Positions 8,227 through 17,918 of a stretch of DNA of 64,000 nt are shown here, piece by piece. The notes beneath the pieces are model-generated. The model was not told the DNA's origin and did not search any database. It saw nothing but the letters and a program-made list of their open reading frames with translations. This stretch comes from Terrabacter terrigena. GTDB lineage: Bacteria > Actinomycetota > Actinomycetes > Actinomycetales > Dermatophilaceae. Position 1 is the stretch's first letter. Every line of letters begins with the position of its first letter. The translations under genes and the position numbers were made by a program. The DNA lies in contig NZ_JBHTKH010000012.1 in NCBI RefSeq assembly GCF_042676085.1, positions 1 through 64,000 on the forward strand. The letters run 5' to 3'.

Positions 8227-9378
8227 ATGTCCGAGCGCACCCGCAACCCGATCCGCACCCTCGCCGGCCGCGTCCGCCGGCCCGCCCCCGCAAGCCACAC
8301 CTCGCACTCGTCGCACCCCGAAGCCCCGTCGAGCCCCCACCGCAACCGGCGGCAGGGGGCGAGCGTCGTCGACAGCGCGATCTACCTCGACGGCCGTCGG
8401 ACGCTGTCGCCCGACAGCCTCGCCGACACGTTCCGCGCCCTGCGCGAGCTCGACGGGTCGGTGGGCTGGATCGGGCTCTACCGACCGACTCAGGACGAGC
8501 TCGCTGCTCTCGCAAGCGAGTTCGACCTCCACGAGCTCGCGGTCGAGGACGCGATCGTCGCCCACCAGCGGCCCAAGATCGAGCGCTACGGCGACACCCT
8601 CTTCGTCGTGCTGCGGGCCGCGCGCTACGTCGACGCCTCCGAGCAGGTCGAGTTCGGAGAGGTCCACCTCTTCGTCGGTCCCGACTTCGTCATCACCGTG
8701 CGCCACAGCGAGGCGCCGGACCTCTCCGCCGTGCGTCGGCGCCTCGAGAGCGACCCCGAGCTGCTCGCACGCGGGCCAGAAGCCGTCCTCTACGCCATCC
8801 TCGACCGGGTCGTCGACGGCTACCTTCCGGTCGTCCGCGGGCTGCACAACGACATCGACGAGATCGAGACCGAGGTCTTCCGCGGCGACCCCGCCGTGTC
8901 GCGACGCATCTACGAGCTGAGCCGCGAGGTCATCGAGTTCGAGCGCGCCGTGCGTCCGCTCGCGACCGTCATCCAGTCGCTGTCGGCCGGCTTCGAGAAG
9001 TACGGCACCCACGAGGAGCTGCGTCGCTACCTGCGCGACGTCGAGGACCACCTCACCGCGGTGCGGGAGCAGGTCGACGGCTTCCGTCACCTGCTGCGCG
9101 ACATCCTCACGGTCAACGCCACCCTCGTCGCCCAGAAGCAGAACGAGGAGATGAAGACCCTCACCGAGGCGAGCATGGACCAGAACGAGGAGGTCAAGAA
9201 GATCTCGGCCTGGGCCGCCATCCTCTTCGCCCCGACCCTGATCGGCACGGTCTACGGGATGAACTTCGACGCCATGCCCGAGCTGCACTGGCGCCTGGGC
9301 TACCCGTTCGCGCTCGGCATGATGGGAGTCGTGAGCGCCGCGCTCTGGGGCGTCTTCAAAGGCCGCCGATGGATCTAG
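8227..9378 (+). CDS. corA: CorA-family magnesium/cobalt transporter
   Basis: 383 residues. A long cytoplasmic domain is followed by two C-terminal membrane helices; the first ends in the signature YGMNF, which forms the pore-mouth GMN motif, and the second is FALGMMGVVSAALWGVF. The protein ends in a basic GRRWI. CorA forms a homopentameric channel for Mg2+ (also Co2+/Ni2+). The N-terminal 40 residues are a His/Pro/Ser-rich extension. Start: ATG 8227 has GGGAGG; a frame continues upstream but runs through the structured leader. Confidence 0.93.
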   Translation: MSERTRNPIRTLAGRVRRPAPASHTSHSSHPEAPSSPHRNRRQGASVVDSAIYLDGRRTLSPDSLADTFRALRELDGSVGWIGLYRPTQDELAALASEFDLHELAVEDAIVAHQRPKIERYGDTLFVVLRAARYVDASEQVEFGEVHLFVGPDFVITVRHSEAPDLSAVRRRLESDPELLARGPEAVLYAILDRVVDGYLPVVRGLHNDIDEIETEVFRGDPAVSRRIYELSREVIEFERAVRPLATVIQSLSAGFEKYGTHEELRRYLRDVEDHLTAVREQVDGFRHLLRDILTVNATLVAQKQNEEMKTLTEASMDQNEEVKKISAWAAILFAPTLIGTVYGMNFDAMPELHWRLGYPFALGMMGVVSAALWGVFKGRRWI

Positions 9379-9411
9379 CCCCTCCCGTCGCCGGCCGGGT
9401 ATGGGTGGTGC

Positions 9412-10251
9412 ATGCCCCGTGCACTCGTCGGCGTCTCCGGGTGGCGCTACCCCTCCTGGAGGGGTGACTTCTACCCGAGAGGGCTGCCCCAGCGCCTCGA
9501 GCTGACGTACGCCGCAGAGCGCATGACGTCGATCGAGGTCAACGGCTCCTTCTACTCGCTCCAACGCCCGAGCTCGTATGCCGCCTGGCGGGCAGCCGCG
9601 CCCGCCGACGTCGTCTTCGCGGTCAAGGGAGGGCGCTACATCACGCACCTCAAGGCCCTGCGTGACGTCGAGACCCCGCTCGCCAACTTTTTCGCGAGCG
9701 GGGTCCTCGCGCTCGGTCGACAGGTCGGACCACTCCTGTGGCAGCTGCCCGAGCGGCTGCACTTCGACCACGAGCGGTTGGCGGCCTTCTTCGACCTCCT
9801 GCCACGCACCACCGGCGCGGCCGCCGCCCTCGCGGCGCAGCACGACGACAAGGTCAAGGAGGACCGCAGTCTGACGGAGACGGAGGTCGACGTGCCGTTG
9901 CGGCACGCCCTCGAGCCGCGCCACGAGAGCTTCGACTCGGACGAGGCGCGCGCCCTCTGCGCCGAGCACGGTGTCGCGGTGGTCGTCGCCGACAGTGCCG
10001 GCAAGTGGCCGGTGATGCACGACGCGACGAGCGACTTCCGCTACGTGCGCCTCCACGGAGAGACCGAGCTCTACGCCAGCGGCTACACCGACGAGTCGCT
10101 CGACCGATGGGCGCAGACGTGCAGCGGATGGCTCGACGAGGGCCACGACGTCCACGTCTACTTCGACAACGACGCGAAGGGTCACGCACCCCACGACGCC
10201 GTCCGCCTGCTGGCCCGGCTCGGCATCGAACGCGACCCGGCCGGCCCCTAG
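9412..10251 (+). CDS. DUF72 family protein (YecE-like)
   Basis: 279 residues. The opening VGVSGWRYPSWRGDFYPRGL and the phrases IEVNGSFYSLQRPSSYAAWR and FAVKGGRYITHLKAL are the conserved core of DUF72, a TIM-barrel family related to xylose isomerase-type folds with no settled function. Later RYVRLHGETELYASGYTDE and VYFDNDAKGHAPHDA also fit. It starts 33 bases after corA. Confidence 0.88.
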   Translation: MPRALVGVSGWRYPSWRGDFYPRGLPQRLELTYAAERMTSIEVNGSFYSLQRPSSYAAWRAAAPADVVFAVKGGRYITHLKALRDVETPLANFFASGVLALGRQVGPLLWQLPERLHFDHERLAAFFDLLPRTTGAAAALAAQHDDKVKEDRSLTETEVDVPLRHALEPRHESFDSDEARALCAEHGVAVVVADSAGKWPVMHDATSDFRYVRLHGETELYASGYTDESLDRWAQTCSGWLDEGHDVHVYFDNDAKGHAPHDAVRLLARLGIERDPAGP

Positions 10252-10391
10252 GGTCCTCCCGCGACGCGCGCGGTCCGCACTCCGGGCGCGGCGGCGGCCG
10301 ACGGCATACGTTGGCAGGGCCCGCGTGCGTCGACCCCGGAGGCCCCCATGAACGACCACCCCCAGCACGCGCCACGCCCGAGGGCGCACCG

Positions 10392-10928
10392 GTGAACCGC
10401 GACGAGCTGCGCGCCGCGCAGACGCCTCTCAAGGAGCGCTACCGCCAGCACCCCGACAGCGCGCTGACCCCCGTCTCCGCGAGGGCGACGTTCGACGTGC
10501 CACCGGCCGTCGAGGTCGCCACGTGGGCAGGGCCGGTGCGCGCCGGGCTGCACCGCGCCACCGGTGGTGACGGCGCCGACGCCTGCTCGGGCGACATGCT
10601 CATGGAGGCGCTCGTCGCCTGCGCCGGGGTCACGCTCCACTCGGTCGCCGTCGCCTTCGGCGTCGACCTGCGCGACGTGACCGTGCGCGCCGAGTCGAGC
10701 TTCGACGCACGCGGAACGCTCGGGATCGACCGCGGCGTGCCGGTGGGCGTCGCCGAACCACGCGTCGTCGCAGAGGTGACGAGCGACGCCGACGACGCCA
10801 CCCTCGAACGGCTGGCGACCGCGACCGAGAGGTACTGCGTCGTGGGTCAGTCGCTGCGCCAACCGCCCACCTTCACGGTGTCGCGGCGCGCTCCCGGTCC
10901 CGACCCGACCTCGACGACCGTTCGCTAG
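10392..10928 (+). CDS. OsmC-family protein
   Basis: 178 residues from GTG 10392. OsmC/Ohr fold: DMLMEALVACAGVTLHSVAV carries the first conserved Cys and RYCVVGQSL the second. The pair forms the peroxidatic/resolving cysteines of organic hydroperoxide reductases. The Lys/Arg pattern is closer to the general OsmC branch than to Ohr. It lies just upstream of pta with an 9-base gap, so co-transcription is possible. The 140 bases before it hold no gene. Confidence 0.85.
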   Translation: MNRDELRAAQTPLKERYRQHPDSALTPVSARATFDVPPAVEVATWAGPVRAGLHRATGGDGADACSGDMLMEALVACAGVTLHSVAVAFGVDLRDVTVRAESSFDARGTLGIDRGVPVGVAEPRVVAEVTSDADDATLERLATATERYCVVGQSLRQPPTFTVSRRAPGPDPTSTTVR

Positions 10929-10937
10929 GTTCGTGTC

Positions 10938-13025
10938 GTGAGCCGAAGCGTCTACGTCACCTCCCCCGAGGGGCTGACGGGCAAGTCCGCCGTGGCCCTG
11001 GGCCTGCTCGACGCCCTCATCCGCGAAGTCGGCTCGGTCGGCGTCTTCAGGCCACTGACCACCCTCGGCGCCGGCGCCCCGGACGACGGCGTCGACCACA
11101 TCGTCGAGATGCTCGTCAGCCAGCCCGGCATGGACCAGACCTACGAGGAGGCCATCGGCGTCACCTACGCCCAGGCCCACGACGACCCGGACGAGGCGCT
11201 GCACGTCATCGTCGAGAAGTTCGGGGCGCTGAGCGCCCGTTTCGCGGTCGTCGTGGTCGTCGGGTCCGACTACACCGACGTCTCGACCGGCACCGAGCTG
11301 TCGTTCAACGCCCGCGTCGCCGCGAACCTCGGCTCGGCCGTCGTCCTCGTGGTGCACGGCCGCGGCCGCACGCCCGACCAGATCCGGGTGGCCGCCGACG
11401 GCGCCGTCGCCGAGCTGCGCGCCCACCACGCCCAGACCGTGGCGGTCGTCGCCAACCGAGTCGAGCCCGACGACCTCGACGAGGTGCGGAACGCCTTGTC
11501 GTCGTTGCCCTTTCCCGTCACGGGCGCGATCCCCGAGAACGCGCTGCTGTCGGCACCGAGCTTCCGGGCCCTCGCCGAGGCCGTCGACGCCAGACTGGTC
11601 CTCGGCAGCGAGTCGTGGCTGGACCGCGACAGCCTCGGTCTCGTCGTCGCCGCGATGAGCCTGCCGAACGTGCTCGCGCGCCTCGGCCCCGACGTCACCG
11701 TGATCGCCCCGAGCGACCGCAGCGACCTCATCCCCGGCCTGGTCCTCGCGCACCAGTCGGGCACGTTCCCGACCCTGGCCGGCATCATCCTGACCGGCGG
11801 CTACCCCATTCCCGAGACCATCGCGCGACTCTCCGCCGGCGTGCAGCAGGACCTGCCCATCGCCCTCACCGACGACGGCACGTTCCGCACGGCGGAGCGC
11901 CTCATGCAGGTGCGGGGCCCGATGACCAAGACCTCGCGCAACAAGCTCGAGGCCGCGAGGCGCCTCTTCTCCGAGAGCATCGACGCGACGGCCGTGCTCG
12001 CGGCCATCGACGTGTCGGCCTCCGAGGTGCGCACCCCGCTGATGTTCGAGTTCCAGCTCATGGAGCGAGCCCGCTCCGACCGGCGGCACATCGTCCTGCC
12101 CGAGAGCCAGGACGACCGCATCCTCGAGGCGGCCGACATCCTGCTGCGGCGCGGCGTCGCCGACCTGACCCTGCTCGGCGACGAGACGAAGGTGCGGGCT
12201 CGCGGGTCGAGCCTCGGCCTCGACCTCGACGCAGCGGCCGTGGTCTCGCCCACCGACCCCGAGCTCGTCGAGCGCTTCGCCACCGAGTATGCCGCCGCGC
12301 GGGCGCACAAGGGCATGACCGTCGAGCGCGCCCGGGAGGTCGTCACGGACATCTCCTACTTCGGCACGATGATGGTCCACCTCGGGCTCGCCGACGGAAT
12401 GGTGTCGGGCGCGGTCAACACAACAGCCCACACGATCCGGCCGGCTCTCGAGTTCGTGAAGACGGCCGACGGGGTCAAGACGGTGTCGAGCGTCTTCCTC
12501 ATGTGCCTTGCCGACCGCGTGCTCGTCTACGGCGACTGCGCCGTCATCCCCGACCCGACCGCCGAGCAGCTGGCCGACATCGCGGTGTCCTCGGCGCAGA
12601 CGGCTGAGCAGTTCGGCATCGAGCCGCGCGTCGCGATGCTGTCGTACTCCACGGGCGCCAGCGGGTCGGGTGCAGACGTCGAAAAGGTCAGGGCTGCAAC
12701 GGAGCTCGTGACCCAGCGTGCACCAGGACTGGCGCTCGCCGGGCCCATCCAGTACGACGCCGCCATCGACCCCGCCGTGGGCCGGGCCAAGATGCCCGAC
12801 TCCCCCGTCGCCGGCCACGCCACGGTGTTCGTCTTCCCCGACCTCAACACGGGCAACAACACCTACAAGGCGGTGCAGCGCAGCGCTCACGCCGTGGCCG
12901 TCGGCCCCGTGCTGCAGGGGTTGCGCAAGCCGGTCAACGACCTCTCGCGTGGCGCGCTCGTCGACGACATCGTCAACACCGTCGCCATCACGGCGGTCCA
13001 GGCCCAGCAGGGAGCAACCCGTTGA
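10938..13025 (+). CDS. pta: phosphate acetyltransferase (long form)
   Basis: 695 residues, the size of the long actinobacterial/enterobacterial Pta. The N-terminal P-loop-like domain (VTSPEGLTGKSAVALGLLDA, related to dethiobiotin synthase) is followed by a DRTGG domain (about 210–320) and the catalytic PTA domain (about 380–690), with RRHIVLPESQDDRILEAADI and the NTTAHTIRPALEFVKT and YSTGASGSGADVEKVR motifs. It converts acetyl-CoA and phosphate to acetyl phosphate. GTG start. Its stop overlaps the TTG start of ackA, giving translational coupling of the acetate pathway. Confidence 0.96.
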   Translation: MSRSVYVTSPEGLTGKSAVALGLLDALIREVGSVGVFRPLTTLGAGAPDDGVDHIVEMLVSQPGMDQTYEEAIGVTYAQAHDDPDEALHVIVEKFGALSARFAVVVVVGSDYTDVSTGTELSFNARVAANLGSAVVLVVHGRGRTPDQIRVAADGAVAELRAHHAQTVAVVANRVEPDDLDEVRNALSSLPFPVTGAIPENALLSAPSFRALAEAVDARLVLGSESWLDRDSLGLVVAAMSLPNVLARLGPDVTVIAPSDRSDLIPGLVLAHQSGTFPTLAGIILTGGYPIPETIARLSAGVQQDLPIALTDDGTFRTAERLMQVRGPMTKTSRNKLEAARRLFSESIDATAVLAAIDVSASEVRTPLMFEFQLMERARSDRRHIVLPESQDDRILEAADILLRRGVADLTLLGDETKVRARGSSLGLDLDAAAVVSPTDPELVERFATEYAAARAHKGMTVERAREVVTDISYFGTMMVHLGLADGMVSGAVNTTAHTIRPALEFVKTADGVKTVSSVFLMCLADRVLVYGDCAVIPDPTAEQLADIAVSSAQTAEQFGIEPRVAMLSYSTGASGSGADVEKVRAATELVTQRAPGLALAGPIQYDAAIDPAVGRAKMPDSPVAGHATVFVFPDLNTGNNTYKAVQRSAHAVAVGPVLQGLRKPVNDLSRGALVDDIVNTVAITAVQAQQGATR

Positions 13026-14203
13026 CCCACAGGAACGCCCAGTCCTCGGACAGCGCCGACCGGGCGCAGCCGGTGCTCGTCCTCAACGCGGGGTCATCCT
13101 CGCTGAAGTACCAGGTCGTGGTGCCCGAGACCGGTGAGAGGCAGGCCGGCGGCACGATCGAGCGCATCGGCGAGCAGGGCAGCGATGTCGCCGACCACTC
13201 CGCCGCGCTGGAGCAGATGACCGACGACCTCCGCAGCGACGGCGTCGACCTCCACAGCGCCTCACTCCGCGCGGTCGGCCACCGTGTGGTCCACGGCGGC
13301 CCCGACTTCTCCGAGCCCGTGGTCATCGACGATGCTGTGCTGGACCGAGTGCGTGAGCTGAGCGCCCTTGCGCCCCTGCACAACCCGGCAGCCGTCATCG
13401 GCATCGAGGCGGCACGCGAGCGCTTCGACGTGCCGCACGTGGCCGTCTTCGACACGGCGTTCTTCTCCTCCCTGCCGCCCGAGGCGTCGACGTATGCCGT
13501 GCCCCGCGACCTCGCCCGACGTCACTCGATCCGCCGGTACGGGTTCCACGGCACCTCGCACCAGTGGGTCTCCCACGCAGCCGCCGAGCTCGTCGGGCGG
13601 CCGATCGGTGAGCTGCGGCAGGTCATTCTGCACCTCGGCAACGGGTGCTCGGCGTCGGCCGTGCGCGGTGGTGTCGCCGTCGACACCTCCATGGGCCTGA
13701 CACCGTTGCAGGGGCTCGTCATGGGCACCCGATCCGGTGACGTCGACCCCGGGCTGCACGCGTACCTCGGCCGTGAAGCCGGCCTGTCGCTCGACGAGGT
13801 CGACACCCTCCTCAACAAGAAGTCGGGCGTGCTGGGACTCAGCGGTGTCAACGACTTCCGCGAGCTCGAGCAGCGGCTGTCCGGCGGCGACGTCGAGGCG
13901 CGGCTGGCCTTCGACGTCGCGGTGCACCGCCTCAAGCACTACGTCGGCGCGTATCTCGCGATCCTCGGCGGCATCGACGTGCTCGTCTTCACGGCCGGCA
14001 TCGGCGAGAACAGCATCGCCTTGCGCGCGGCCGTGACGGAGGGGCTCGAGGACCTCGGCATCGTGATCGACCGGGCCCGCAACGGTGCCCGCTCGAAGCA
14101 GGCCCGCGTCATCTCGCCCGACGGCTCTCGCGTGGTCGTCGCCGTCGTGCCGACCAACGAGGAGCTCGCGATCGCCCGTCAGACGGCCGAGCTGGTCGGC
14201 TAA
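13022..14203 (+). CDS. ackA: acetate kinase
   Basis: 393 residues, normal AckA length. Motifs: VLVLNAGSSSLKYQVV near the N-terminus, HRVVHGG, the FGFHG-type RYGFHGTSHQWV, HLGNGCSASAVRGG and TAGIGENSIALR. Forms acetate and ATP from acetyl phosphate. The start is TTG at 13022, inside the TTGA overlap with the pta stop; no other start fits before the conserved N-terminus. Its stop overlaps the convergent NmrA-type gene by four bases. Confidence 0.96.
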   Translation: MTHRNAQSSDSADRAQPVLVLNAGSSSLKYQVVVPETGERQAGGTIERIGEQGSDVADHSAALEQMTDDLRSDGVDLHSASLRAVGHRVVHGGPDFSEPVVIDDAVLDRVRELSALAPLHNPAAVIGIEAARERFDVPHVAVFDTAFFSSLPPEASTYAVPRDLARRHSIRRYGFHGTSHQWVSHAAAELVGRPIGELRQVILHLGNGCSASAVRGGVAVDTSMGLTPLQGLVMGTRSGDVDPGLHAYLGREAGLSLDEVDTLLNKKSGVLGLSGVNDFRELEQRLSGGDVEARLAFDVAVHRLKHYVGAYLAILGGIDVLVFTAGIGENSIALRAAVTEGLEDLGIVIDRARNGARSKQARVISPDGSRVVVAVVPTNEELAIARQTAELVG

Positions 14204-15063
14204 CGCTGCGACTCGAGGTAGGCCCGCAACGACAGCGGCGGCCGGCCGGTGAGACGCTCGACGTCGTCGGTGACCCCGTCGAGCTCGCCCTTCGCCACGG
14301 CCGTGTAGGTCGAGACCCAGGCGTCGACCTGCCAGTCGGGTGCCCCGTAGACCGCGCGCGACGCGTACGCCTCCTCGACCGTCTCGTCGTGGAAGGTGAC
14401 CTCTCGCCCCGTGACCTCACTGACGACCGCTGCCATCTCGGCGAAGGTGAGCGACTCGGGACCGGTGAGGCTGTAGGTCTCGCCGGCGTGCGCCGACGGG
14501 TCGAGCAGCACGGTCGACGCGACCCGCGCGATGTCCTCGTGGGCGACGACTGCTGCGCGGCCCTCGCCCGCCGGCCCCCGGATCACGCCGTCCTCGCCCA
14601 TCATCTTGTCGACGAACTCGAGGTAGAGGTTGTCGCGCAGGAACGTCCACGCCATCCCGGAGTCCCGCAGGTGCTGCTCGGTCGCGGCGTGGTCGCGCGC
14701 CAAGGTGAAGGTCGCGTCAGGCGCTGCGCCGAAGAACGAGACGTAGACGACGTGCCGCACGCCCGCGGCCGCCGCCGCGTCGACGAAGGCCCGGTGCTCG
14801 GCGAGGCGGTGCTCGTTCTCGGCGGCGGACACCATGAACAGCGTCTCGACGCCGGCCAGCGCTGACTCGGCGGCGGGCCTGTCGGCGTACGCGGCTTGCA
14901 CCGGCTCGGCTCCCGGGAGGTTCGGCGCGCGACCGACGTCACGCACCAGCAGCCGCTGGGGCACACCGAGGTCGGCGAGCGCGCGGGCCACGAGGCCGCC
15001 CAGCCAGCCGGTCGAGCCGGTGACGGCGAGAGTCGGTCGGTCGGCAGCCGCGGTGTCACTCAT
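14200..15063 (-). CDS. NmrA-type NAD(P)-binding reductase
   Basis: 287 residues. Atypical SDR with N-terminal Rossmann motif AVTGSTGWLGGLVARAL, then LLVRDVGRAPNLPGAE and VVYVSFFGAAPDATFTLARD. It lacks a standard YxxxK at the usual place, as do the NmrA/QorB (quinone oxidoreductase 2, azoreductase-like) members it resembles. Substrate unknown. ATG 15063 is in frame with the Rossmann start; longer upstream frames are artefacts. Confidence 0.85.
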   Translation of the reverse strand: MSDTAAADRPTLAVTGSTGWLGGLVARALADLGVPQRLLVRDVGRAPNLPGAEPVQAAYADRPAAESALAGVETLFMVSAAENEHRLAEHRAFVDAAAAAGVRHVVYVSFFGAAPDATFTLARDHAATEQHLRDSGMAWTFLRDNLYLEFVDKMMGEDGVIRGPAGEGRAAVVAHEDIARVASTVLLDPSAHAGETYSLTGPESLTFAEMAAVVSEVTGREVTFHDETVEEAYASRAVYGAPDWQVDAWVSTYTAVAKGELDGVTDDVERLTGRPPLSLRAYLESQR

Positions 15064-15267
15064 TCCCCGAGCGTACGCAGTGACTGCACGGAGCGGCTCA
15101 TGCCGTGGGCGTGGGCGTGGGCCTACGACAGCCTTCTCGCCCACCTGAAGAGCGACCCGGTCCGACGTCGCGACCACGGCATCACGCACCGACGCCGTGA
15201 CACCGTTGTGACCCCGACGAAGGGGTCGTTGCCCCTCAAGCCACGCGTGGCGGCATACGGTGTCACC

Positions 15268-16482
15268 GTGACCGACAAAGCGGCTGACGCCCCCTCCGTC
15301 CGGACGCCCGAGCCCGCGAGCCCCCAACCGGCCGGCGCCGTCGACGTGACCCCGCCCCTCGCGCCCGCCCTGCCGGGCATCGAGGCCGCGGAGGTGCCAC
15401 CGGGCATGCGCGTCGCGGCCGACTGGGCGTGGCGCATCCTGCTCGTCGGCGCGGCCCTCTACCTGCTGTCGGTCGCCGTGCGCGCGGTCTCCGAGATCAT
15501 CGTGCCTGTCGCCATCGCGATCCTCCTCACCGCGCTGCTGCGCCCCGTCGCCTTGTGGCTCCAGGCTCGGCGGATCAAGCCCGGCGGCGCCGCGGGCCTC
15601 ACGGTCGTCGGCGTGCTGATCCTCGTCAGCGCGCTGTTCACACTGGTCGGGTCGCAGTTCAGCAGCGGCTTCTCCGACCTCACCTCCCAGGTCGCGACCG
15701 GCCTCGAGCGCATCCGTGACTGGGTGCGCACGACCTTCAAGATCACCGACGCGCAGTTCGACCAGTACTTCAACACGATCCGCGACAAGGTCAGCCAGTC
15801 GGGCAACCTCGGCGACACCGCGACGTCGGTCGGCCTCACGGCCACCCACTTCGTCGCCGGCCTGTTCATCGCCCTCTTCTCGCTCTTCTTCTTCCTCTAC
15901 GAGGGCCCGCGCATCTGGGGCTGGGTCGTGCGGCTCTTCCCGCGCGCGACCCGCCCGCGCGTCGACTCGTCCGGCATCATCGCCTGGCACCAGCTGTCGG
16001 CGTTCGTGCGCGCGACGATGATCGTGGCGCTCGTCGACGCGGTGGGCATCTCCGTCGGGGCCGCGATCCTGAAGGTCCCGTTCGCGTTCGCCATCGGCAT
16101 CCTCGTGTTCCTGCTGGCCTTCATCCCGATCGTCGGTGCGCTGCTCTCGGGCGCCGTCGCGGTGCTGCTCGCCCTCGTCGCCCACGGACCCGGCGTCGCG
16201 CTGATCATGCTGGCCGTCGTCATCGGCGTGCAGCAGCTGGAGTCGCACGTGCTCCAGCCGTTCCTGCTCGGCAAGGCCGTCAGCGTGCACCCGCTCGCCG
16301 TCATCCTCGCCATCGCGACCGGGTCGATCATCGCCGGCATCGTGGGCGCGCTCGTGGCCGTGCCCTTCGCGGCCGTGCTCAACGCCGTGGGCAAGCACCT
16401 GTTCAGCGACGAGAGCGCCCGGGAGCTCGACCGCGAGCTCTCCGACTCCGCCGACGAGGGCAGCTCCCCGGCCAACGCCTGA
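15268..16482 (+). CDS. AI-2E family transporter (PerM/YdiK type)
   Basis: 404 residues from GTG 15268. Eight or so membrane segments are visible: about 58–76, 77–95, 108–128, a periplasmic helix region, then 195–215, 250–290, 300–325 and 340–370. The core phrases GLTATHFVAGLFIALFSLFF, IPIVGALLSGAVAVLLALVA and QQLESHVLQPFLLGKAVSVH are typical of the PF01594 family. Members have been linked to autoinducer-2 export or Na+/H+ antiport; the substrate here is unknown. The N-terminal 55 residues are Pro/Ala-rich. Confidence 0.9.
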   Translation: MTDKAADAPSVRTPEPASPQPAGAVDVTPPLAPALPGIEAAEVPPGMRVAADWAWRILLVGAALYLLSVAVRAVSEIIVPVAIAILLTALLRPVALWLQARRIKPGGAAGLTVVGVLILVSALFTLVGSQFSSGFSDLTSQVATGLERIRDWVRTTFKITDAQFDQYFNTIRDKVSQSGNLGDTATSVGLTATHFVAGLFIALFSLFFFLYEGPRIWGWVVRLFPRATRPRVDSSGIIAWHQLSAFVRATMIVALVDAVGISVGAAILKVPFAFAIGILVFLLAFIPIVGALLSGAVAVLLALVAHGPGVALIMLAVVIGVQQLESHVLQPFLLGKAVSVHPLAVILAIATGSIIAGIVGALVAVPFAAVLNAVGKHLFSDESARELDRELSDSADEGSSPANA

Positions 16483-16529
16483 CCGTCCCGCGGAGCAGGG
16501 CTGCCGCCCACAAGGCGTATGCCGTCGCG

Positions 16530-16600
16530 CCCGAATGCGCGCCACGGCCCCCGGTCCGACGCCCGGGTGCGCGTCGCGGCCCCCGGTCCGACGCCGAAAC
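16530..16600. repeat. short imperfect tandem repeat
   Basis: Two copies of a roughly 25-base unit with core CGGCCCCCGGTCCGACGCC, at about 16547 and 16576, with a third weaker match following. It lies in the space between the AI-2E transporter and the end of sepX. No function is suggested. Confidence 0.45.
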
Positions 16601-16708
16601 GCCCCCGGACCCGACGACTCAGGCGCCACGGGCCCTCAAACCGGCGCCGAAAACGCCCGCGAGCAGGCTGCCGGGCCGGACTCGGGGGGGCGTGCTGCGT
16701 GCGAGGGG

Positions 16709-17848
16709 CTACTGCGAGACGGCGCGGCGGGCGAAGAGGGCTCGGTCGTCGAGCTCCTCGGCCTCGTCGGCGAACTCCGGCGTGTCGAAGACGTCGGCCG
16801 GGATGCCACCCTCGGTGAAGCGCGGCTCGGCCTTCGCCTTGAGGGCGTAGGTCGGCCTCGGCACGGGGACCGGGCTCCAGCTGCCCTCGGGCGCGGCCTC
16901 CGGCTCGGCCCGCGCGACGGGAGCCTCGCCCGCCACCGGCGCCTGGACGTCGAAGACACCGGGCTCGGAGTGCGCCACGGCCTGGGCTGCCGGCTGGGCG
17001 TGCGCGGCACCCGTCGCAGCCGCCTGCACCGTGACCATCTGCTCGACGCCGACAGCGACCGCCGACGCGGAGCTGCGGATGACCTGGGTGTCCTCACTCG
17101 ACAGCACGGGCACGTGGGTCGCCGTCCAGTCGTAGTCGTCGTGACGCCGGTCGCGGAGACGTCGCCCGTGCGCCTCGCGCCCTTCGTTCGTCGACGTGCG
17201 CAGCTTGTCGGCCTGCGCCTCTGCTCGCAGCCACACGAGGACGGCGCCGACGGTGAGGACGGCGAACGGGATCGAGATCCACATCAGGAGGCCGGTCACC
17301 GTGAGCACGATCGAGGCCGGGAGCCACAGGAGTGCCGTGAGCAGCAGCGCGGCACGGATTCGCCTCTGCGCCAAGGGAACCCGAGCAGGGGCCGGAGCAG
17401 AACCGGGCCGGCGACGGGCCCCGGTGCTGCTCGACTGGCGCGCTGACTCGTGCATGCGGTCCACCTCGGTGACGTAGGGGGCGATGTCGTGGTCGGTGCC
17501 GGGGCGGCCAGGGGTCGTCTCGGCCAGATCGGTGGCGCGCACCTGCGGGTCGGCGCGTCGTGCCACGAGGGGCGAGTGGCGGCGCGAGGTTCCGGCCGGG
17601 ACGGCCCGCTTCACGTCGACCGTCGGACCGGCGACGCGGGCGGGCTTGACGGCATACGAGTGGGGACGCGGAGTGCTCAGCTCGGTTGTCGGCAGGGAGG
17701 GGCGCTTCTCGAGCACGCGCATCGCCTCGGAGAACCCGTCGACGGAACGGGTCGCGGCGGCATCCTCGCGGCGGCGAGCCCAGTGCTGCACGAGGTAGGC
17801 AGCCCAGATCGCCACGATGACGACGAAGATGAGGCTGCTGACTGGCAC
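16709..17848 (-). CDS. sepX: SepX/GlpR-like divisome membrane protein
   Basis: About 379 residues from GTG 17848. A single N-terminal membrane helix (SSLIFVVIVAIWAAYLVQHW) is followed by RRREDAAATRSVDGFSEAMR, which I recognise from the family annotated as gephyrin-like molybdotransferase receptor GlpR, called SepX in Streptomyces. A second pair of membrane helices lies about 170–210 (LLLTALLWLPASIVLTVTGL, WISIPFAVLTVGAVLVWLRA), and the C-terminal third is Pro/Ala/Glu-rich and probably disordered. In corynebacteria and Streptomyces this protein binds the MoeA-like Glp and acts with FtsZ. It lies in the same minus-strand block as the MoeA-containing gene, as expected. Confidence 0.82.
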   Translation of the reverse strand: MPVSSLIFVVIVAIWAAYLVQHWARRREDAAATRSVDGFSEAMRVLEKRPSLPTTELSTPRPHSYAVKPARVAGPTVDVKRAVPAGTSRRHSPLVARRADPQVRATDLAETTPGRPGTDHDIAPYVTEVDRMHESARQSSSTGARRRPGSAPAPARVPLAQRRIRAALLLTALLWLPASIVLTVTGLLMWISIPFAVLTVGAVLVWLRAEAQADKLRTSTNEGREAHGRRLRDRRHDDYDWTATHVPVLSSEDTQVIRSSASAVAVGVEQMVTVQAAATGAAHAQPAAQAVAHSEPGVFDVQAPVAGEAPVARAEPEAAPEGSWSPVPVPRPTYALKAKAEPRFTEGGIPADVFDTPEFADEAEELDDRALFARRAVSQ

Positions 17849-17918
17849 GGGACCCACGGTAGGACGCGCCTCGACGCCCGCCCCGCACATTCGAGGCGTG
17901 TCGCGCAAGAGGCTGGTG

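Noticed and set aside
10248..12890. An 880-codon minus-strand open frame opposite pta
   Set aside because: It is the mirror of a GC-rich gene; composition is His/Gly/Asp-rich with no domain. Pta on the plus strand has all its motifs. The same applies to long frames opposite corA–DUF72 (8212–10389), the pyrophosphorylase-MoeA gene (19696–22290), the helicase (32726–35263 part) and the antiporter (25768–27198).
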